Shown piece after piece: positions 28,020-38,800 of a stretch of DNA of 57,585 nucleotides. The translations under genes were made by a program, and so were the position numbers. The DNA comes from Mesorhizobium sp. dw_380. GTDB taxonomy: Bacteria; Pseudomonadota; Alphaproteobacteria; Rhizobiales; Rhizobiaceae. Where the stretch lies: the NCBI RefSeq assembly GCF_018588885.1, contig NZ_JAFFIW010000036.1, forward strand, positions 1 to 57,585, written 5' to 3'. Positions within the stretch are counted from its first letter, which is position 1. Every line of letters begins with the position of its first letter. The notes under the pieces are model-generated. The model ran no database searches and was not told where the DNA came from. It saw nothing but the letters and a program-made list of their open reading frames with translations.

Positions 28020-28668
28020 GGGCACACTTGCTCGCATCTACACCCCCGCAGAGGCAGCCGCCGTCAGCGGGATAGGAATCAAGGCCGTGCACAATGCGAT
28101 CGACAAACGCATTGTCGATACTGTGCCAAGCACTGCTCGGCGCATCGGTGGGGTCGTCCGACGGGCATTGACCGGCGAGGATTTGCTGCGGCTCAAGCTT
28201 TGGTATGGCGTGGGTGCGACATTGCCCGCTGATCGTCGCTACCGCCTGTTCGAGGAAATCAAAGCTGCCCCAAGGGCCAAGACCGTAAGGGCCGACGACC
28301 TGCTGATCGTCGACGTCGCCGAGGCACGTAAACAGCTCAAAGCGCGCATCGTGGATCTTGATGAAGCGGAGGCCGCCATCGGCCGCGTTAAAGGGGTGAT
28401 GGGCGGAGAGCCTGTCTTCAAAGGAACCCGCATCCCTGTTCGTATGATCACGACGATGCTAGCGCAGGGCGCAGATGAAGCGGAGGTTCTGGAGGGATAT
28501 CCGAAGCTAACGCCGCGCGTGATTGAGCTCGCCAGAATGTGGGTCGCCGCGCACCCGGTTCGTGGGCGGCCTAAGAAGCTGGTCGAGCAGGGCGTGAAAA
28601 TAAAGTCGTCGAAGCGCGTGGTTTTGAAGGGCGACCCAGGTCCGTCGGCCAGGTCGAGACGCGTGTGA
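28018..28668 (+). CDS. DUF433-type antitoxin with N-terminal HTH
   Basis: A 216-residue protein. Residues ~7-60 resemble a MerR/HTH DNA-binding unit (YTPAEAAAVSGIGIKAVHNA). Residues ~115-185 are a DUF433 domain: 'VMGGEPVFKGTRIPVRMI', 'LEGYPKLTPRVIELARMWVA'. DUF433 proteins are antitoxins of PIN-like DUF5615 toxins, and such a gene follows 4 bases later. ATG 28018 is chosen because AAGGAG precedes it by 7 bases; longer upstream reading has no family similarity. Confidence 0.85.
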   Translation: MGTLARIYTPAEAAAVSGIGIKAVHNAIDKRIVDTVPSTARRIGGVVRRALTGEDLLRLKLWYGVGATLPADRRYRLFEEIKAAPRAKTVRADDLLIVDVAEARKQLKARIVDLDEAEAAIGRVKGVMGGEPVFKGTRIPVRMITTMLAQGADEAEVLEGYPKLTPRVIELARMWVAAHPVRGRPKKLVEQGVKIKSSKRVVLKGDPGPSARSRRV

Positions 28669-28672
28669 CCTC

Positions 28673-29050
28673 GTGAGGTTTCTGATCGATGAGTGCCTGC
28701 ACACGTCTCTGGTTGCGGTAGCCCAAGAACGCGGACATGAAGCAAACCACGTCAACTGGCTTGGGCTAAGCGGCGAAACCGACTGGGACCTCATGCCGCT
28801 CATTATCGATGAGGATTTCACCTTCGTCACCAACAATGCTAAGGACTTCAGGAAGCTCTATGCCAAAGAACCGGTTCACGCCGGCCTGATTATCGTCGTC
28901 CCTCAGGTCGGGCCTGAAAAACAGAGAGAGCTCTTCGATGCTCTCCTCGAGGATCTTGGCCCAGAGGAATTCCTGATTAATGAAGTTATCGAAATCGAGA
29001 TCGAAAACGGCATTGCAATCGTAACACGATACGATCTGCCGTCGCCCTAG
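28673..29050 (+). CDS. DUF5615 PIN-like toxin
   Basis: A 125-residue PIN-like nuclease. MRFLIDECL carries the first acidic pair (D6, E7), DWDLMPLIIDEDFTFVTNN gives further acidic residues, and 'NAKDFRKLY' is typical of the DUF5615 family. PIN toxins cut RNA. The gene starts with GTG 28673, four bases after the antitoxin stop, as expected for a toxin-antitoxin operon. A short stem to the next gene on the opposite strand leaves only 21 bases, so the two transcription units converge. Confidence 0.83.
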   Translation: MRFLIDECLHTSLVAVAQERGHEANHVNWLGLSGETDWDLMPLIIDEDFTFVTNNAKDFRKLYAKEPVHAGLIIVVPQVGPEKQRELFDALLEDLGPEEFLINEVIEIEIENGIAIVTRYDLPSP

Positions 29051-29071
29051 CTGAGGCTGCGCGATCTCCGC

Positions 29072-31705
29072 TTATGACCGACCCGGTTGCCAGTCGCTCA
29101 TCTGCAAAATGTTACCGCCGAGTTTTGCAAACGCGCGTTGGCGGCAGGAGAAAACGAGAATCTGCTGATCGTGTGATTGACGATGCAAAGCGTCGAACAT
29201 GCGCTCGATGCGGTCGTCATCGGAATAAACCAAAGCGTCATCCAGGATAACCGGTGTGGGTCGGCCGTCGCGGGCAAGCAAACGGGCGAAGGCCAGACGT
29301 GTCAGAACCGAAAGCTGTTCTCGCATGCCGCCACTCAACCTATCGACATCCTCATCCTGACCATTGCGGCGAACGGTCTGTGGCAACAGTGTGTTCTCGT
29401 CGAACACTATGGAGATGTCATCGAATAGCAATCCAAGCAGCGGTCGCAGCTCGGACATGACCGGCTTCAGATAAAGATCGCGTGCCGTCGAGCGCGCAGC
29501 GACCAGCGTCGTGCGCAGCCGGTCGAGGACGGCTTTTTCGAATTCGAAGCGTCTCGCTCGCTCTCCAGCGATTTCCAATTTTTCTGTGGCCTCGCGCAAA
29601 GCTTCTTCCACCGCGTCGTCGGACCGAGTGCGAATATGGCCATTGAGATCGGCCAGGGTTACACGCAACTGACTTGCTTCCTGTGTGGCGGCATCCTGAA
29701 CCGAACGGGCGCGGCGCAGAACGGCTTCAGCGCTGGTGAGATCGCGAGCGCCGTCGCGCAGGGGAGCAGCGCGCATTTCGGCCGCTTCGCGCAGCTTTTG
29801 TCGTGCGGTGGCCTCGGTGAGCAGCAAGCGCCCCTTTTCCTCGCGCGCTGCATCGGGTCCCAATATGACCTCGAGGCTGGTCAGTTCCGCCTGGATGGTG
29901 ACATAAGCCGTCTCCGCAGCCATGACAGCCTCGTCGGCATGGCTGCGCAAAGGCAAGGCCTCGCGCACGCTGTTGCGTGTTGTCGCCACACGCTGCTCGG
30001 CTGCGGCATGATGTTGCCGGATCTGTTCTGGATCGACTTTGAGTTCGAGGTCCCCGGCCCCGAGGGCACTCAGACGAGCAAGCTCCTCGTGTAATTGCTG
30101 TATCCCCTTGGGCGCGAGATCGGCAAGTCGCTGACGCGCCAAGCCCAGTTCGGTAGCTTTGTCGCGCGCTTCCACTAGGCGCTGGCGTGCCGTCCTGAGG
30201 CTATCGACACCGAGGGACGCAAGCAGGCTGCGGTGCTTCGCTTCGGCGTCTTCGATGGTCCGGTCGGCCTGCTGCGGCCGATTCGATCGCAGGGTCAAGG
30301 CTCCGATGCCGGCAATATCCAGGCGTACGGTGCCAGCAAAGCTTTGGTCTTCTGCATGGGGCAAGGGCTTGGCATCGATGGTCACCAAATCGGCGGCGCC
30401 GTCCCGGTATTCCATGCATAGCGTCGGCAAGGTTGCCAGGTGAGCTGCACGAAGGCTGGCGATCTCGATTTCGAGCGCCTGGAGTTGCTCGACAGCTTGT
30501 TCCGGCACCGCCAGCATCGCCAGTGCTGCCTCTCCATCTTCGATCTGGGTTCTGGCGACTTCGGCTTGTTTCAACCGGTTGTCCGAGCCGGCCAGTTGTT
30601 CGGCAGCGTCACGCGCCAAAAGAGTCGCATCCAGCCGCGCGAGCAATTCGCGTGCTTCGCGCTCTTCCAGTTCGGCTGCTTGAACTTCGCCCATCGCTTG
30701 TTCGTTTTCGGCAATGGCAGAAGCGCGCCGATCGAGAACCTCACTGCGGCGAAGCTGCGCAATCGTCGACTGCTGGCGCAAATCCGTGGCTCGTTTGAGC
30801 GCGGTCCGAAAACTATCGAGGGCCTGCTGCGCCGCGTCGTGGTGAATTGCGGCAAGGGCAGCTTCCGCCTCGGCGGCTTTCAAGGCTTCGCTGTGCGATT
30901 TGGCGGCCTCGACTGCGGCTTCCGCGGCCGAGATGGCTTCCCGCCGAGTGGCGCCTTCTTCGGGGTTTTCAAGCTCAGACAGACGCGCCAACGCCATGCG
31001 CCGCTTGTCGAGCGAATCGCGCAGACCGGTGACTTCGGCGCTGAGACGCTGCTCGTCTTTCACCAGCTTGTCACGCTCGTCGAGCGCTGCCGCATAGAGA
31101 CCGCCGCTCTTGGGACGCAGCGTTGACGTAACCAGGCTATAGAGTTCTTCTTCACATGCCGCGGCGATTTCGGCCATGCGTCGCCCGCCGGTCAGGGCTT
31201 CAACTTCCCCCTGAACCGAGGACAGTAGGCTTTCGCGCACGCGTTTTTCGCCGTCCTCCTCGCTTTTGCTGCGCCTTTCGATGCCGGTGACCCCTTGGCG
31301 AACCCAGAGCAATCCTGCCGGTCCTGCGCTTCCGCCATGGATTAGTTTGCCGATAAAGGCTTCGGCCTCATCGGCTTGAGCCAACAGTCGCCCGCCGTCG
31401 AGGTCAATAACGCTGGCCAGCCTGCCGCCATAAAACTGCTTGGCAAGTCGATAGCGTCCTTCTGAAGTGGTGATGTCGGCCTCCACCACCGGATTGCCCC
31501 CACTATAAGGCCGCAACAGTCGCACGCCTTCGGGTGTGCCCGTGTGAGGCTGGAAAAAGAGTGCGTGCAGCGCTTCGAAGAAGGTTGATTTGCCGAACTC
31601 ATTGACCGCGCAAAGCACGTTGACGCCGTCGCCGATGTTTTCGATGGCGACGCCTTGCCCGGCGAACCGTTTGACGTTGTGGAGCCGAAGGGCCGTAAGT
31701 TTCAT
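29072..31705 (-). CDS. Rad50/SbcC-like (YhaN-type) ATPase
   Basis: An 877-residue SMC-like protein. The N-terminal ATPase half begins MKLTALRLHNVKRFAGQ, with a P-loop in CAVNEFGKSTFFEAL. Two long coiled-coil blocks (about 200-400 and 530-740) follow. The C-terminal half has signature LSGGMREQL and Walker B VILDDALVYSDDD. I see no zinc-hook CxxC, as in YhaN-type proteins. It pairs with the Mre11-like gene upstream (ATGA overlap at 31702-31705), which decides this ATG over the one six codons earlier. It should clamp or process DNA ends with its partner. Confidence 0.85.
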   Translation of the reverse strand: MKLTALRLHNVKRFAGQGVAIENIGDGVNVLCAVNEFGKSTFFEALHALFFQPHTGTPEGVRLLRPYSGGNPVVEADITTSEGRYRLAKQFYGGRLASVIDLDGGRLLAQADEAEAFIGKLIHGGSAGPAGLLWVRQGVTGIERRSKSEEDGEKRVRESLLSSVQGEVEALTGGRRMAEIAAACEEELYSLVTSTLRPKSGGLYAAALDERDKLVKDEQRLSAEVTGLRDSLDKRRMALARLSELENPEEGATRREAISAAEAAVEAAKSHSEALKAAEAEAALAAIHHDAAQQALDSFRTALKRATDLRQQSTIAQLRRSEVLDRRASAIAENEQAMGEVQAAELEEREARELLARLDATLLARDAAEQLAGSDNRLKQAEVARTQIEDGEAALAMLAVPEQAVEQLQALEIEIASLRAAHLATLPTLCMEYRDGAADLVTIDAKPLPHAEDQSFAGTVRLDIAGIGALTLRSNRPQQADRTIEDAEAKHRSLLASLGVDSLRTARQRLVEARDKATELGLARQRLADLAPKGIQQLHEELARLSALGAGDLELKVDPEQIRQHHAAAEQRVATTRNSVREALPLRSHADEAVMAAETAYVTIQAELTSLEVILGPDAAREEKGRLLLTEATARQKLREAAEMRAAPLRDGARDLTSAEAVLRRARSVQDAATQEASQLRVTLADLNGHIRTRSDDAVEEALREATEKLEIAGERARRFEFEKAVLDRLRTTLVAARSTARDLYLKPVMSELRPLLGLLFDDISIVFDENTLLPQTVRRNGQDEDVDRLSGGMREQLSVLTRLAFARLLARDGRPTPVILDDALVYSDDDRIERMFDALHRQSHDQQILVFSCRQRAFAKLGGNILQMSDWQPGRS

Positions 31706-32826
31706 GATCCCATCGCCTCGCAATAGCTGAACAACCGAACCAGTGCTTCTCGCGATATGTCGCGTTCGACAGCCGACCGGGTTTCGTCGCTGCTTTCATC
31801 CAACAGTGCCTGCGCTGCCTCGCGAAGGGCACCAGAGCGGTCGATCCGATCCAAATCGCCACTTTCGCAGTCGGTCGCGAGCCCGTCCCCGTCCAGTTCC
31901 AGATAGGCGAAGTCGGGCGCGGCTACCGCGATCGCCGCTTGAAGGATCGTTCGCCCACTTAACCGCACCCGGCCAGACGCGGCAATTCGCAGCAAAGTCT
32001 GACGCCGCAGATGAGCCGGTGGAAGCAACGCTTCAAATGCCGCGGCGCTGTCGTCGCCAGACAGCAGATGCAGGGGAGCGGTTTTCCAGGAAAAGCTAGC
32101 TGTTTCAACGGCCACGATCTCGGGCACGGCGCCAGGCCCGGCAATGGAAACGACAAGGGCCTGACCGGGTGTATCATGCTTGAAACGGTCAGGTTCGGGC
32201 GCACCGCTATAACGGCTGCGCTCATTGATGGTGACGGGTCCGTGCCAGTCGCCAAGTGCCAGATAATCGAGGCCGGCCTTGGTCGCGCGATCTGGTGCAA
32301 TGACATCGGACGCTGCTGAATCTTCGGAAAAGTTCTGAATAGCGCCATGAGCAAGGCCGAGCCGGATGGCGCCTTGCGGCGTCGCGGCGCTGTTCATCCA
32401 CTCGGTAAGGTCGCGACCGGGTCTGCGGGTGGTGCAAGGTGCAGGCAGCAGCGCCACGTCCGCGCCAATGGTCAGGGTTTCGGGCCGCGTCGCCAGCAGG
32501 ACATTGTCCGGCACAACGCTGTCCGCTGCACTCCACAATTGATCAGCCAACAGGGAATCATGGTTGCCAGGCAGCAATATCCAGCGCAGAGGCGCGCTCT
32601 GGCTCATCTCGGCCATGGCCTGCCGCAACATCGCTGGAGTGGGCGTTTCGGTATCGAACGTATCGCCGGCCAGAAGTATGGTGGATGCACCATGGACGCG
32701 TGCCTGCTCTGCCAGCCGGCTGATCGCGCCATGGCGCGCTTCACGGAGCCGCCCGCGCAGATCCTCTGGCATGTTGCCGAACCGCTTGCCGATATGAAGA
32801 TCGGAGCTGTGGATGAATCGAAACAT
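31702..32826 (-). CDS. Mre11/SbcD-like metallophosphatase
   Basis: A 374-residue protein with all nuclease metal motifs: SSDLHIG, LLAGDTFD, LLPGNHDS, GLAHGAIQ and 'LALGDWHG'. This is the DNA double-strand-break exonuclease family. The ATG at 32826 has GGAG 6 bases upstream and follows the Hhe-like gene by 13 bases. It is coupled to the Rad50-like gene by an ATGA overlap. It is probably a DNA nuclease working with that ATPase, recruited here into a defense operon. Confidence 0.87.
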   Translation of the reverse strand: MFRFIHSSDLHIGKRFGNMPEDLRGRLREARHGAISRLAEQARVHGASTILLAGDTFDTETPTPAMLRQAMAEMSQSAPLRWILLPGNHDSLLADQLWSAADSVVPDNVLLATRPETLTIGADVALLPAPCTTRRPGRDLTEWMNSAATPQGAIRLGLAHGAIQNFSEDSAASDVIAPDRATKAGLDYLALGDWHGPVTINERSRYSGAPEPDRFKHDTPGQALVVSIAGPGAVPEIVAVETASFSWKTAPLHLLSGDDSAAAFEALLPPAHLRRQTLLRIAASGRVRLSGRTILQAAIAVAAPDFAYLELDGDGLATDCESGDLDRIDRSGALREAAQALLDESSDETRSAVERDISREALVRLFSYCEAMGS

Positions 32827-32839
32827 GGAGTCTCCGAGA

Positions 32840-35800
32840 CTATGTCGATGCCAGGTTGCGCTGGGCGCGATCGATGGCTTCATCCAGCCGGGAGCGTGAA
32901 ATCGCCGCAAGTCGCTCGACACCGAGCAGACGTGCAAGGTCGAGAGCGGGGTCGGACTGTTCCAGAATGTCCTCGTTCGCAACGACGACAGCGGCCAGCT
33001 CGGCGATTGGAATGTCGGCAATGGACCGGCGGGCATCGGCATCGAACGGCATGCGATAATCAAGCAGGTCGACCACCGTCCCTCTCTTCCATAGGAAGCT
33101 GCCGCTGGATTCTTCAGTTCTATCGAACTCGCGCAGATGCAGGTCGATCCGCTCCCGAATCTTGTTGCCCGTTCTGAGCCAGCCATGCGCCCGTGCGATG
33201 CGCTGCGCAAGGACGTCTTCTCGCAGAGGTCCTTCCTGCTCGATCACCGCGTCGACCATGGACCGCAGCGTGCCTCGGTAGACGAAGTCATAAAACTGAT
33301 CCGGGCTGGTGGAAAATCCGGTTAGATCAGTCAGGCGATAACGGCCGCCCGTCGGTACGGTATCATGCGTCGAATGCGCGGCCGCAGGCAAAATTCCTGC
33401 AGATGCCGATGGGCGCTCTCCCGTCGCGAGGGGAGCGGCGACAAGTTCTGGCTCTGATTTTATCGACGGATGTTCCGGTTCGCCGGCCGATGCTAGGTCT
33501 TCGGCTGGCAATGGGTCCATGGGGTCGACCTTATGTCCCATGTCCCAATGGATCGCGGCTTCACTTTCCTGTTGTTCAGCCTGTTTGCGACGGCTTTCCT
33601 CGAGCAGCGCGGCCAGGCTGGCATGAAGCCTCTCGGTGCAACCTTCGAGATCAAACCACCAATCGGTTGACCATACCCGGACAATGTTCCACCCGAGGCC
33701 GCGCAGGACCTGCTCGCGGACCTTGTCTCGATCTCGCGCCGTGGCAGAACTGTGATAGGTCGCGCCGTCGCATTCGACCCCAGCCAGATAGGCGCCGGCG
33801 AGATCGGGATGCCGGATCCCTATATCCACTCGAAAGCCCGAAATGCCGACTTGAGGAACGATGGTCCATCCGCGCTTCTCAAGCTCGGCAGCGACGGCCT
33901 CCTCGAAAGGGGATTCCAGGGCTCCGACCGATCCGCGTTCCTGCGCTGGCAATGCCACAGCGCCGCGTTCGGCAAAATCGAGAAAGGCTTTGAGATGCTG
34001 TACGCCGATCGCTTTGGTTCGGTTGGGGTCGATCTGGTCGGCGGCAAAACCTGAAAATACGATCAGTTCCTGCCGCGCACGCGTCACCGCGACATTCAGC
34101 CGGCGTTCGCCGCCGTCCCGATTCAGCGCGCCGAAATCCATGCTGCGCTTGCCGGCATTATCTTGCGAAAAGGTGATCGAAAACAGGATTATGTCACGCT
34201 CGTCCCCTTGGACATTTTCCAGATTCTTGACGATGGCGGGCTCAATACGCTCGTCGGCAAAGAACCATTCAAGCTCCGGCTCTGTCTGGCGTGCCTTGTC
34301 GAAAAGGTCGAGGATGAGCGACTGCTGTTGCGCGTTGAAAGTGATGACTCCGAGCGTGGGTCGGTCCTTTTCCGGTAGGGCCAGCCAACGCAGCATCCTG
34401 CTGACCGCCTCGTCGGTTACCGCTTGGGCTTCGATTCGATTGGTGCGGCTTTTGCCACGGTCATAGATGCCGGTCGTGATTTTTCGCAGCTGAACTGCCC
34501 GATCTTCCACCGTTGGCGAAGGGAATGTGATGAGCCGGTTCTGATAGTAGTGATGGTTGGAAAAGGCGATCAGCGACTCATTGCGGCTACGATAATGCCA
34601 GCGCAGGTCACGTACCGGGATGCCGGCCGCTTTGGCTTCGTCGAGAATGCTCTCAAGATCCTTTTCGTGTTCGACGACTTCCTCGTCCTCCTCGTTGCGG
34701 CCAAAGAAATTGGTGGGCGGCAACTGCTTGGGATCGCCTACGATTATGGTTTGATGGGCTCGCGCGATGGCACCGACGGCGTCCCAGGTGGTGATCTGCG
34801 ATGCTTCGTCGAAAATCACCACGTCGAACAGGGCTTGGTCGGGCGGTAGATATTGAGCGATTGAAAGAGGGGACATCAGCATGCACGGCGCGAGCTTGGC
34901 AAAGCTCGTCGGCATCGCGCCAATCATCTCGCGGATTGACCGGCTGGGCCGCTGCAATTCCATCTGATGGCGCAACAGGCCCAACTCGGAATTGCGCGGG
35001 ACGCCTTGCACAGCCGGCAAACCATGAGCGATGGCACTGATGACGCGAAGGCTTGCTTGAGCGCGGACAAGATCGTCGATTTCCCGGAAATCTTCGATGG
35101 CGTGCTCGTGCTGGAAGCGACGGAAATTCCGCAGCACCGGATCGGCATCCAGCGTGGCCGGCAGCCACCAGCGTACATAGGCCAGGCGGAACGCGGATTG
35201 AGCTTCAGCTGGTCGCACTAGACCCGCCTCGATATCGTCGACCAACGCTCCCAGATTGTGACTGACAGCCCTGCGACGAATGCCGCACCACGAAGTCCAG
35301 TCCCGGAGAAGATGACGGGCGTCGAGCAAGTCTCCCATCGCAGTCGTCAATTCGGTCAGCGGGTTATCATGTTCTGCCCAAGAAGGCGTCTTTCCAGCAG
35401 GGATCGCAAATTGGGTCTTGGCAGCCTCGAATGCTGCAGAAGCCGCAAGGAAGCGGGCTGCCCCATAGCGCATCGTGCTATCTGCTGCACCGCTTCGCAG
35501 GCTCGGGGCGGTTGCTTGCAGGAGCGCTTTGAAATCCTCCGTGCCGAGGCCGGGCAGGCGTAGCGTCTGTCGAAGCCTTTCGGCCATCGAGAGTATCTGA
35601 TCGATACGGTGGGTGTCGGTATCAAGTGCGGCAAATCCGATCGGCTTCCCAGATAGGATGTTGGCTTCGACAGTGGCCCGGCGGTCCTGCATCAGGCGCA
35701 ACAGCAGCAAGTCGTGCTGAGGATCGGCTACCCCCTCTGTGACATAGCCTTGAAGCAGCTTCTGGACTTTGCGTTTGCCCAACTGACTGTTTGGCCAGAA

Positions 35801-38800
35801 TGCAGAAGCGGCCTGCTGCCATTGCTGCTCTATGTCCTCCACCCGTATGCGCGCAACGGCAGCCTCGTCATAGCGGGCCGACAGGTCCTTGCGAGACTTG
35901 CGATAGTCTCCGATTGCCTCATTGAGAGTGGCGAGGGCTCCCCGCAACTGGGCGAAATCTCGATCAAAGACAATGCTGACGTCATAGCCGGCACTGTCCT
36001 GGAGTGCCGCTGCTAGTTTTCGCAGCGCTTCGAGCTCCGCTTTTGACGCGTCGCCTTTGGCGCGCAGGCCGATGCTCACCAGGAAGGCGTCGAGTGCGGT
36101 CGCTAGAACCTCGGACGCATTCTTGAGGGTCTTTGCCCCTTCGAGCAAATTGTCCTGCCAGCCTGACGTCCACTCGGTGACATCTATAAGACGCAAGACC
36201 GACCGCATCTCCACCGACTGAAATGCGAGACCTGTTTCGGCGGCAATATGCTCCAGCGCCAGCCGGTTTGCCTCGTCATGGGAATCGCGCGATGGCCAGG
36301 ACAATCTCGGAGCGTGCTGCCGCTTGTTCTTGAGAGCGATGCCGAGCGCCAGATAAGGCGTCAGACCATTGACATGGTGCCGATGCAGCGCTTCGACATA
36401 GGCATTCAGTTCGTCGCGACGGACGCGAAGCCGCTCGTTGATCGCAATCCACTCCGCTGCGTCCACGCGCACGCCGCTTTCCCAGCTGATCCTGAGCTGG
36501 GTGAGAAAGTTGCGTCGGTCCGCCTTGCTGGAATGGAGTTCGAGACAATGCGCGCCCAGGCCATGTTCGCGCAGGCGGCGATACACCACATCGAGCGCCG
36601 CCGTCTTCTCGGCCACAAACAGCACGGTTTTGCCAACTGAAAGACAGTTGGCAATCATGTTGGCAATGGTCTGGCTCTTGCCAGTGCCGGGAGGACCGAT
36701 GATGACAAAATCGCGACCCTCAGCGGCGGCAAGACTTGCGGCGGTCTGTGAGGAGTCGGCCGGCAGCAGCAAAACCATGTCGGACGGGGCATAGTGCCGG
36801 TCGAGTTCGCGCTCGTCGCGGAATGATGCGCCATTGCCCTCGAAAGCTATCTCCGGCGTGTCGATCAGATGGCGCACGACACGGTTTTCGCGCAGCGCAT
36901 CGGTACGCTCGACCAGATCCTTCCACATGAGAAACTTGGCGAAGGAAAAGGTCGACAGCGCCGTCTCGTCCACCACCTCCATGCCGGGGACGTCGCGCAC
37001 TGCCTGGCGCATAAGACCGAGCAGCCTCGGCACATCAACGCCGCTTTCGTCCTCGGGCAGCTCACCGGAAAACTGTGGCAGTTTGAGCTCGAAGTCGCGT
37101 TCGAGAAACTGCAACAAGGTTGCGTTGAATCGCGGTTCATCTTCATGGAAGCGCAAGGTAAAATGCGATGTTGCGCTGCGGCGCTCGATTTTGACCGGTA
37201 CGAGCAGCAATGGCGCGCGATAGCTGCGCTCGTCCTCGGCCTTCTTCTTCCAGCGCAGGAAGCCGACCGCCAGGAAGAGCGTATTCGCGCCGCCCTCGGC
37301 AAAATCGTTGCGCACTTGCCGGTAAAGATCGATCAGCCGGGATTCCAATTGACGCCCATCGAGCGTCGACGGGAGCTCGTCGCGCAGAAGCGCTTCCGCG
37401 GCAAAGCCACGCTGGAGGTCACGTCCGTGCACCTCGCGATAGAGGACAGCATCCCGCTCGCCCAGTGGATTCTGTTCGGGGAGCGAAATCAGCCGGATCG
37501 AAGCGCCTGCCATCAGACGGTCCTCGAGGTAGCCGACGTCAGTACAAAGAAACGGAATTGTCTTCTTGGAGTCCGGAAAATTGAGCAGGCGGTTCCGCAG
37601 TGTCAAATCGAGGAGCTTTTTCTGCCAGCGGTCGATCCGTCCGGCCGCTGTCGTCGGCTTTACCTCGACGATCTCGACCGGCAGGGCTACCACGGCCGGT
37701 GCGGCTGGCAACGGCAACGCGATTTCGGTTGCCACCTCTGCATCCACGCTGCGGCGCGTCGGTTCGTGCGAAGCAAGCGGTGTGATGCCGCCGCTGCGCG
37801 AGCGGCGTATATCGATGGCTGCGACAAAGGTGGCTACCTGCGTTTCGTCGAGCCGCTGTTCGATTGCGTGTTGGGCAGCCTCCAACGTCATCGCCGGCCG
37901 ATGCGTCACGCCTGTCGTCTCAAACACGATGAGTTCGCGCGATGCCAGCGCCTTGCGGACCTCCATGGCATCGGGTTCAATGGCGTTGGCGAGCGTCCTT
38001 TGTGTCATCCAGACGCCGACGGCCGCGTGTCCCTGAAACATCAAAACGACGGGATGCAAGCCCGTCGCCTCCAGGGCGGACGCGAATAACAGACTGGTAT
38101 CGAGACAGGTTGCCAGCTTTTCTGCCGTAATAATTGAGGGACGTCGAATTTTTTGGCCGCGGCTTTCGAAGCTCGCAGGTGGCTCTGCATAATGCAGCGA
38201 TAGGCCAGCAATGGCCGAATAAATTGCGGCCGCCAGCATGAATGCGCGTTGCGGATTGCCGCTTTGATAGCCATCGAGGCTGGAAGGATGACCATGCGCT
38301 GCGAGCAGCTCCGCTGCGGAACGCAGCAGTCCTGCGATCGCCGGGTCGTTCGGCATGACGAATGCGGCGAGCAATTGCGCCATATCGACGACGCCACCCC
38401 ATTCGTCGCGGGCAAGCAGGCGCACCGCAACGCGCTGCTCGGCCAGCACTGCGCCTCCTGAGGTTAGGCGCAACGTTATCTCCCCGCGCTCAGCCTCGTT
38501 GAGACCGGCCAGATAGCCGGCGTCGAGATCGATTTTTCGATCGCTTAAGGGAAGCCGGTCGCCAGCAACGATCCGATCAATTGTCCAGCTTTTGGCGCGC
38601 AAAAAAGGGGGGTTCGATGTCAGCTCGAGAGTGCATTTTTCGAAACCCTGCTGGGTCGGGTTGTTGAGCGCGATAGACCGGATCACCGGAATAGCATTTT
38701 GGAAGGACGCATATGTAAAGCTGGCGGCGATGTCCGCCACGACTTCTATTACGGGCGCGGCTGATATACCGGCAGCATCGCCAGTCTCCGAACTCGTTTC

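Noticed and set aside
36869..38089. Plus-strand 406-residue frame opposite the Hhe-like gene
   Set aside because: Antisense to the DUF4011 region, with no motifs or ribosome site.
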